Below are positions 61,773-64,000 of a DNA stretch of 64,000 nt, one piece after another; the first letter of the stretch is position 1, and every line of letters starts with the position of its first letter. The DNA comes from Caballeronia peredens (GTDB lineage: Bacteria > Pseudomonadota > Gammaproteobacteria > Burkholderiales > Burkholderiaceae), in the NCBI GenBank assembly GCA_001544595.2, contig FCOH02000016.1, positions 62,001-126,000 on the forward strand. Reading direction: 5' to 3'. The notes beneath the pieces were generated by a model. It was not told where the DNA came from. It saw only the letters and a list, made by a program, of their open reading frames with translations, and did no database searches. A program made the translations under genes and the position numbers.

Positions 61773-62669
61773 ATGACGATGTCCACGCTATACGAATCCA
61801 CGATCAAATCGCTGCCGCTGCTCGGCCGCGGCAAGGTCCGCGACAACTACGCAGTCGGTCAGGACAAGCTCCTGATCGTGACGACCGACCGCCTTTCCGC
61901 ATTCGATGTCGTCATGGGCGAGCCGATTCCGAACAAGGGCCGCGTGCTCAACACCATGGCCGATTTCTGGTTCGAGAAGCTCGGCCACATCGTGCCGAAT
62001 CACAATACGGGCATCGATGCGGCGTCGGTCGTGGCGCCCGACGAAGTCGAGCAGGTGAAGGGCCGCGCGGTCGTCGTCAAGCGCCTGGAGCCGATTCTCG
62101 TCGAGGCGGTCGTGCGCGGTTATCTGGCCGGCAGCGGCTGGAAGGACTATCAGGCGACCGGTTCCGTGTGCGGCGTCGAGTTGCCGCCGGGTCTGCAGAA
62201 CGCGCAGAAGCTGCCCGAGCCGATCTTCACGCCGGCGGCGAAGGCCGAAATGGGCCATCACGACGAAAACATCACCTACGATGAGATGGAGCGCCGCATC
62301 GGCACGGAGCTGTCGGCGACCATCAAGCGCATTTCCATTCAGCTGTACAAGGAAGCGGCCGAGTACGCGGCGACGCGCGGCATCATCATCGCGGACACGA
62401 AGTTCGAATTCGGTCTCGACAACAAGGGCGATCTGTATCTGATGGACGAAGTGCTGACCGCCGATTCGTCGCGCTTCTGGCCTGCCGACGGCTATCAGGT
62501 CGGCACGAATCCGCCGTCGTTCGACAAGCAGTTCGTGCGCGACTGGCTCGAAACGCAGCCGTGGAAGAAGGAGCCGCCCGCGCCGAAACTGCCGGACGAC
62601 GTGATCGCGAAGACGTCGGAGAAATATCAGGAAGCGCTGCAACGTCTCACGGGCAAGACGCTTTCGTAA
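61773..62669 (+). CDS. purC: SAICAR synthetase PurC
   Basis: A 298-residue purine-synthesis enzyme joining CAIR and aspartate. SLPLLGRGKVRDNYAVGQDKLLIVTTDRLSAFDVVMGEPIPNKG is the diagnostic N-terminus. HNTGIDAASV, VVKRLEPILVEAVVRGYLAGSGWKDY and DEVLTADSSRFWPA complete it. ATG 61773 (MTM) or ATG 61779 (MSTLYES) may start it; neither has a strong ribosome binding site. It heads the purC-purE-purK run. Confidence 0.96.
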   Translation: MTMSTLYESTIKSLPLLGRGKVRDNYAVGQDKLLIVTTDRLSAFDVVMGEPIPNKGRVLNTMADFWFEKLGHIVPNHNTGIDAASVVAPDEVEQVKGRAVVVKRLEPILVEAVVRGYLAGSGWKDYQATGSVCGVELPPGLQNAQKLPEPIFTPAAKAEMGHHDENITYDEMERRIGTELSATIKRISIQLYKEAAEYAATRGIIIADTKFEFGLDNKGDLYLMDEVLTADSSRFWPADGYQVGTNPPSFDKQFVRDWLETQPWKKEPPAPKLPDDVIAKTSEKYQEALQRLTGKTLS

Positions 62670-62681
62670 TCGTCGGATCAG

Positions 62682-62702
62682 GCGCCGCCCGTTCGGCGGC
62701 GC
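62682..62702 (+). repeat. hairpin between purC and purE
   Basis: GCGCCGCC, loop CGTTC, GGCGGCGC: an 8-bp perfect stem in the 54-nt gap, with no T tract. It is probably a processing or stabilising structure, not a terminator. Confidence 0.45.
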
Positions 62703-62723
62703 GCGCAATTCAAGGGAAAAGGA

Positions 62724-63245
62724 ATGAGCGAAGTACAGACTGGCGCGCACACGCATGACGCGCCGCTCGTCGGCGTGTTGATGGGCTCCAGCTCCGACTG
62801 GGACGTGATGAAGCACGCGGTCGCGCTGCTTCAGGAATTCGGCGTGCCTTACGAGGCGAAGGTCGTTTCGGCGCATCGCATGCCCGACGAAATGTTCGCC
62901 TACGCCGAGAACGCGCGTGCGCGCGGCGTGCGCGCGATCATCGCGGGTGCGGGCGGCGCGGCGCATCTGCCGGGCATGCTCGCCGCGAAAACCACGCTGC
63001 CGGTGCTCGGCGTGCCGGTGGCGAGCAAATATCTGAAGGGCGTCGATTCGCTGCATTCGATCGTGCAGATGCCCAAGGGCGTGCCGGTCGCGACCTTCGC
63101 CATCGGCGAGGCGGGCGCGGCGAACGCGGCGTTGTTCGCCGTATCGATTCTGAGCGGCACCGATGCACGCTACGCCGAAGCGCTGGCCGCCTTCCGCGTC
63201 AAACAGAATCAGGCCGCGCGCGACATGGCGCTGCCGCCGCTCTGA
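62724..63245 (+). CDS. purE: N5-CAIR mutase PurE
   Basis: A 173-residue class I PurE that moves the carboxylate of N5-CAIR to give CAIR. VGVLMGSSSDWDVMKHAVALLQEFGVPYEAKVVSAHRMPDEM and IIAGAGGAAHLPGMLAAKTTLPVLGVP are the signature. AAGG is 3 nt before the ATG, with GGGAAAAGG upstream. About 12 residues precede the core. Its product step depends on PurK, coded next. Confidence 0.97.
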   Translation: MSEVQTGAHTHDAPLVGVLMGSSSDWDVMKHAVALLQEFGVPYEAKVVSAHRMPDEMFAYAENARARGVRAIIAGAGGAAHLPGMLAAKTTLPVLGVPVASKYLKGVDSLHSIVQMPKGVPVATFAIGEAGAANAALFAVSILSGTDARYAEALAAFRVKQNQAARDMALPPL

Positions 63246-63360
63246 ATCCGAAGCGAGAGAGTCCGGCATTCCCACTTCGTCGTCCGTTCGTCTCGTCCGT
63301 TTCGTTAGCAACGCCTGAAAACAGCCCGTTTCGCCCATTGTCCGCGACTCCGCCCCCACG

Positions 63361-64000
63361 ATGAACCCACAAAACTCCCCGATCTCTCCCATCCTGCCGG
63401 GCGCCTGGCTCGGCATGGTCGGCGGCGGCCAGCTCGGCCGCATGTTCTGCTTCGCCGCGCAGTCGATGGGCTATCGCGTCGCCGTTCTCGATCCGGATGA
63501 GACGAGCCCGGCGGGCGCCGTCGCCGATCGCCACATCCGCGCGCCCTACGACGATCGCGCCGCGCTCACCGAACTCGGCCGGCTGTGCGCGGCGGTGTCG
63601 ACGGAATTCGAGAACGTGCCGTCCGCGAGTCTCGAATTCCTCGCGTCGTGCACCTTCGTGAGCCCGGCGGCGAGTTGCGTCGCGATTGCGCAGGACCGCG
63701 TCGCGGAGAAGCGCTTCATCGCGGAATCGGGCGTGCCGGTGGCGCCGCATGTCGTGATCGAATCGCCGCAGGCGCTCGCGGCGCTGCCCGACGAGAAAAT
63801 CGCTGCCGTGCTGCCCGGCATTCTGAAGACCGCGCGCCTCGGCTACGACGGCAAGGGGCAGGTGAGCGTGCGCAACGTGCAGGAAGTGCGCACGGCGTAT
63901 GCGTCGCTGTCGGGCGTGCCGTGCGTGCTGGAAAAGCGCATGCCGCTCAAGTACGAAGTGTCCGTGCTGATCGCGCGCGGCAGCGACGGCAAATCGGCCG
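63361..64000 (+). CDS. purK: N5-CAIR synthetase PurK (partial, cut by window end)
   Basis: The first 213 codons of PurK, an ATP-grasp enzyme that makes N5-CAIR from AIR, bicarbonate and ATP. WLGMVGGGQLGRMFCFAAQSMGYRVAVLDPDETSPAG, STEFENVP and KTARLGYDGKGQ are diagnostic. The ATG at 63361 gives the family N-terminus after about nine extra residues. It follows purE by 115 nt. The gene continues past the window edge. Confidence 0.95.
   Translation, partial: MNPQNSPISPILPGAWLGMVGGGQLGRMFCFAAQSMGYRVAVLDPDETSPAGAVADRHIRAPYDDRAALTELGRLCAAVSTEFENVPSASLEFLASCTFVSPAASCVAIAQDRVAEKRFIAESGVPVAPHVVIESPQALAALPDEKIAAVLPGILKTARLGYDGKGQVSVRNVQEVRTAYASLSGVPCVLEKRMPLKYEVSVLIARGSDGKSA

Overview
This 64 kb window is GC-rich chromosomal DNA from a beta-proteobacterium of the family Burkholderiaceae (Burkholderia, Paraburkholderia or Caballeronia type). 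The evidence is the gene order (two-component pair, recA, recX, DUF2889 gene, sucC, sucD, terC, type IV pilin, PglL-like ligase), the wording of the conserved proteins, and a LexA box of the CTGT-N8-ACAG form before recA. I read 62 protein genes and one tRNA. I see no insertion sequence, integrase, prophage, CRISPR array, rRNA or replication origin. Most of the window is housekeeping DNA with short accessory stretches.

Layout. 1-6.2 kb: a small lipoprotein, a gamma-glutamyltransferase-like enzyme, an MHS-type MFS transporter, a diiron (ferritin-like) protein and a small unknown. 6.2-12.6 kb: rhlE, a hemolysin III-type membrane protein, a three-haem plus two-haem cytochrome c pair, a CopD-like membrane protein and a small membrane protein. 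12.6-18 kb: a compact minus-strand block hda, HAD phosphatase, pcnB, folK, deoxynucleoside kinase, panB. 18-22.3 kb: purM, then convergent mutL-miaA. 22.4-28.2 kb: envelope genes (DedA, GlsB-like, an NlpD-like LysM/M23 lipoprotein, a BamE-like lipoprotein with two half-domains, a zinc-ribbon protein, an isochorismatase-like hydrolase, a glycine-zipper protein). 28.3-32.3 kb: an amino-acid catabolic cluster (solute-binding protein, carboxymuconolactone-decarboxylase-like protein, class III aminotransferase, RpiR-type regulator) with matching CAACATATG-type palindromes before both divergent transcription units. 32.3-36 kb: an SGNH hydrolase, a DUF5675 protein, tRNA-Met(CAT) and an MFS transporter with a large periplasmic insert.

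36-47.6 kb: sensor kinase and response regulator, recA with its LexA box, recX with a long low-complexity N-terminus, sucCD, a TerC protein, a type IV pilin and next to it a PglL/Wzy-type O-oligosaccharyltransferase. 47.6-55.5 kb: moaC, a BepA-like M48 protease, a YheT-type hydrolase, a 13-bp inverted repeat enclosing nested hairpins in non-coding DNA, an NTF2-like protein, waaF, a zinc-finger protein and ilvE. 55.7-64 kb: azlCD, the glycolytic run pgk-pyk-fba, and purC-purE-purK (purK cut by the window edge).

The least explained items are the RpiR-type operator set, the structured non-coding block at 52131-52308, the terminator-like hairpin touching the pilin ribosome binding site together with the ambiguous prepilin leader, the open 115-codon stretch in frame ahead of pyk, and the periplasmic insert with two cysteines in the MFS transporter at 34.4-36 kb.
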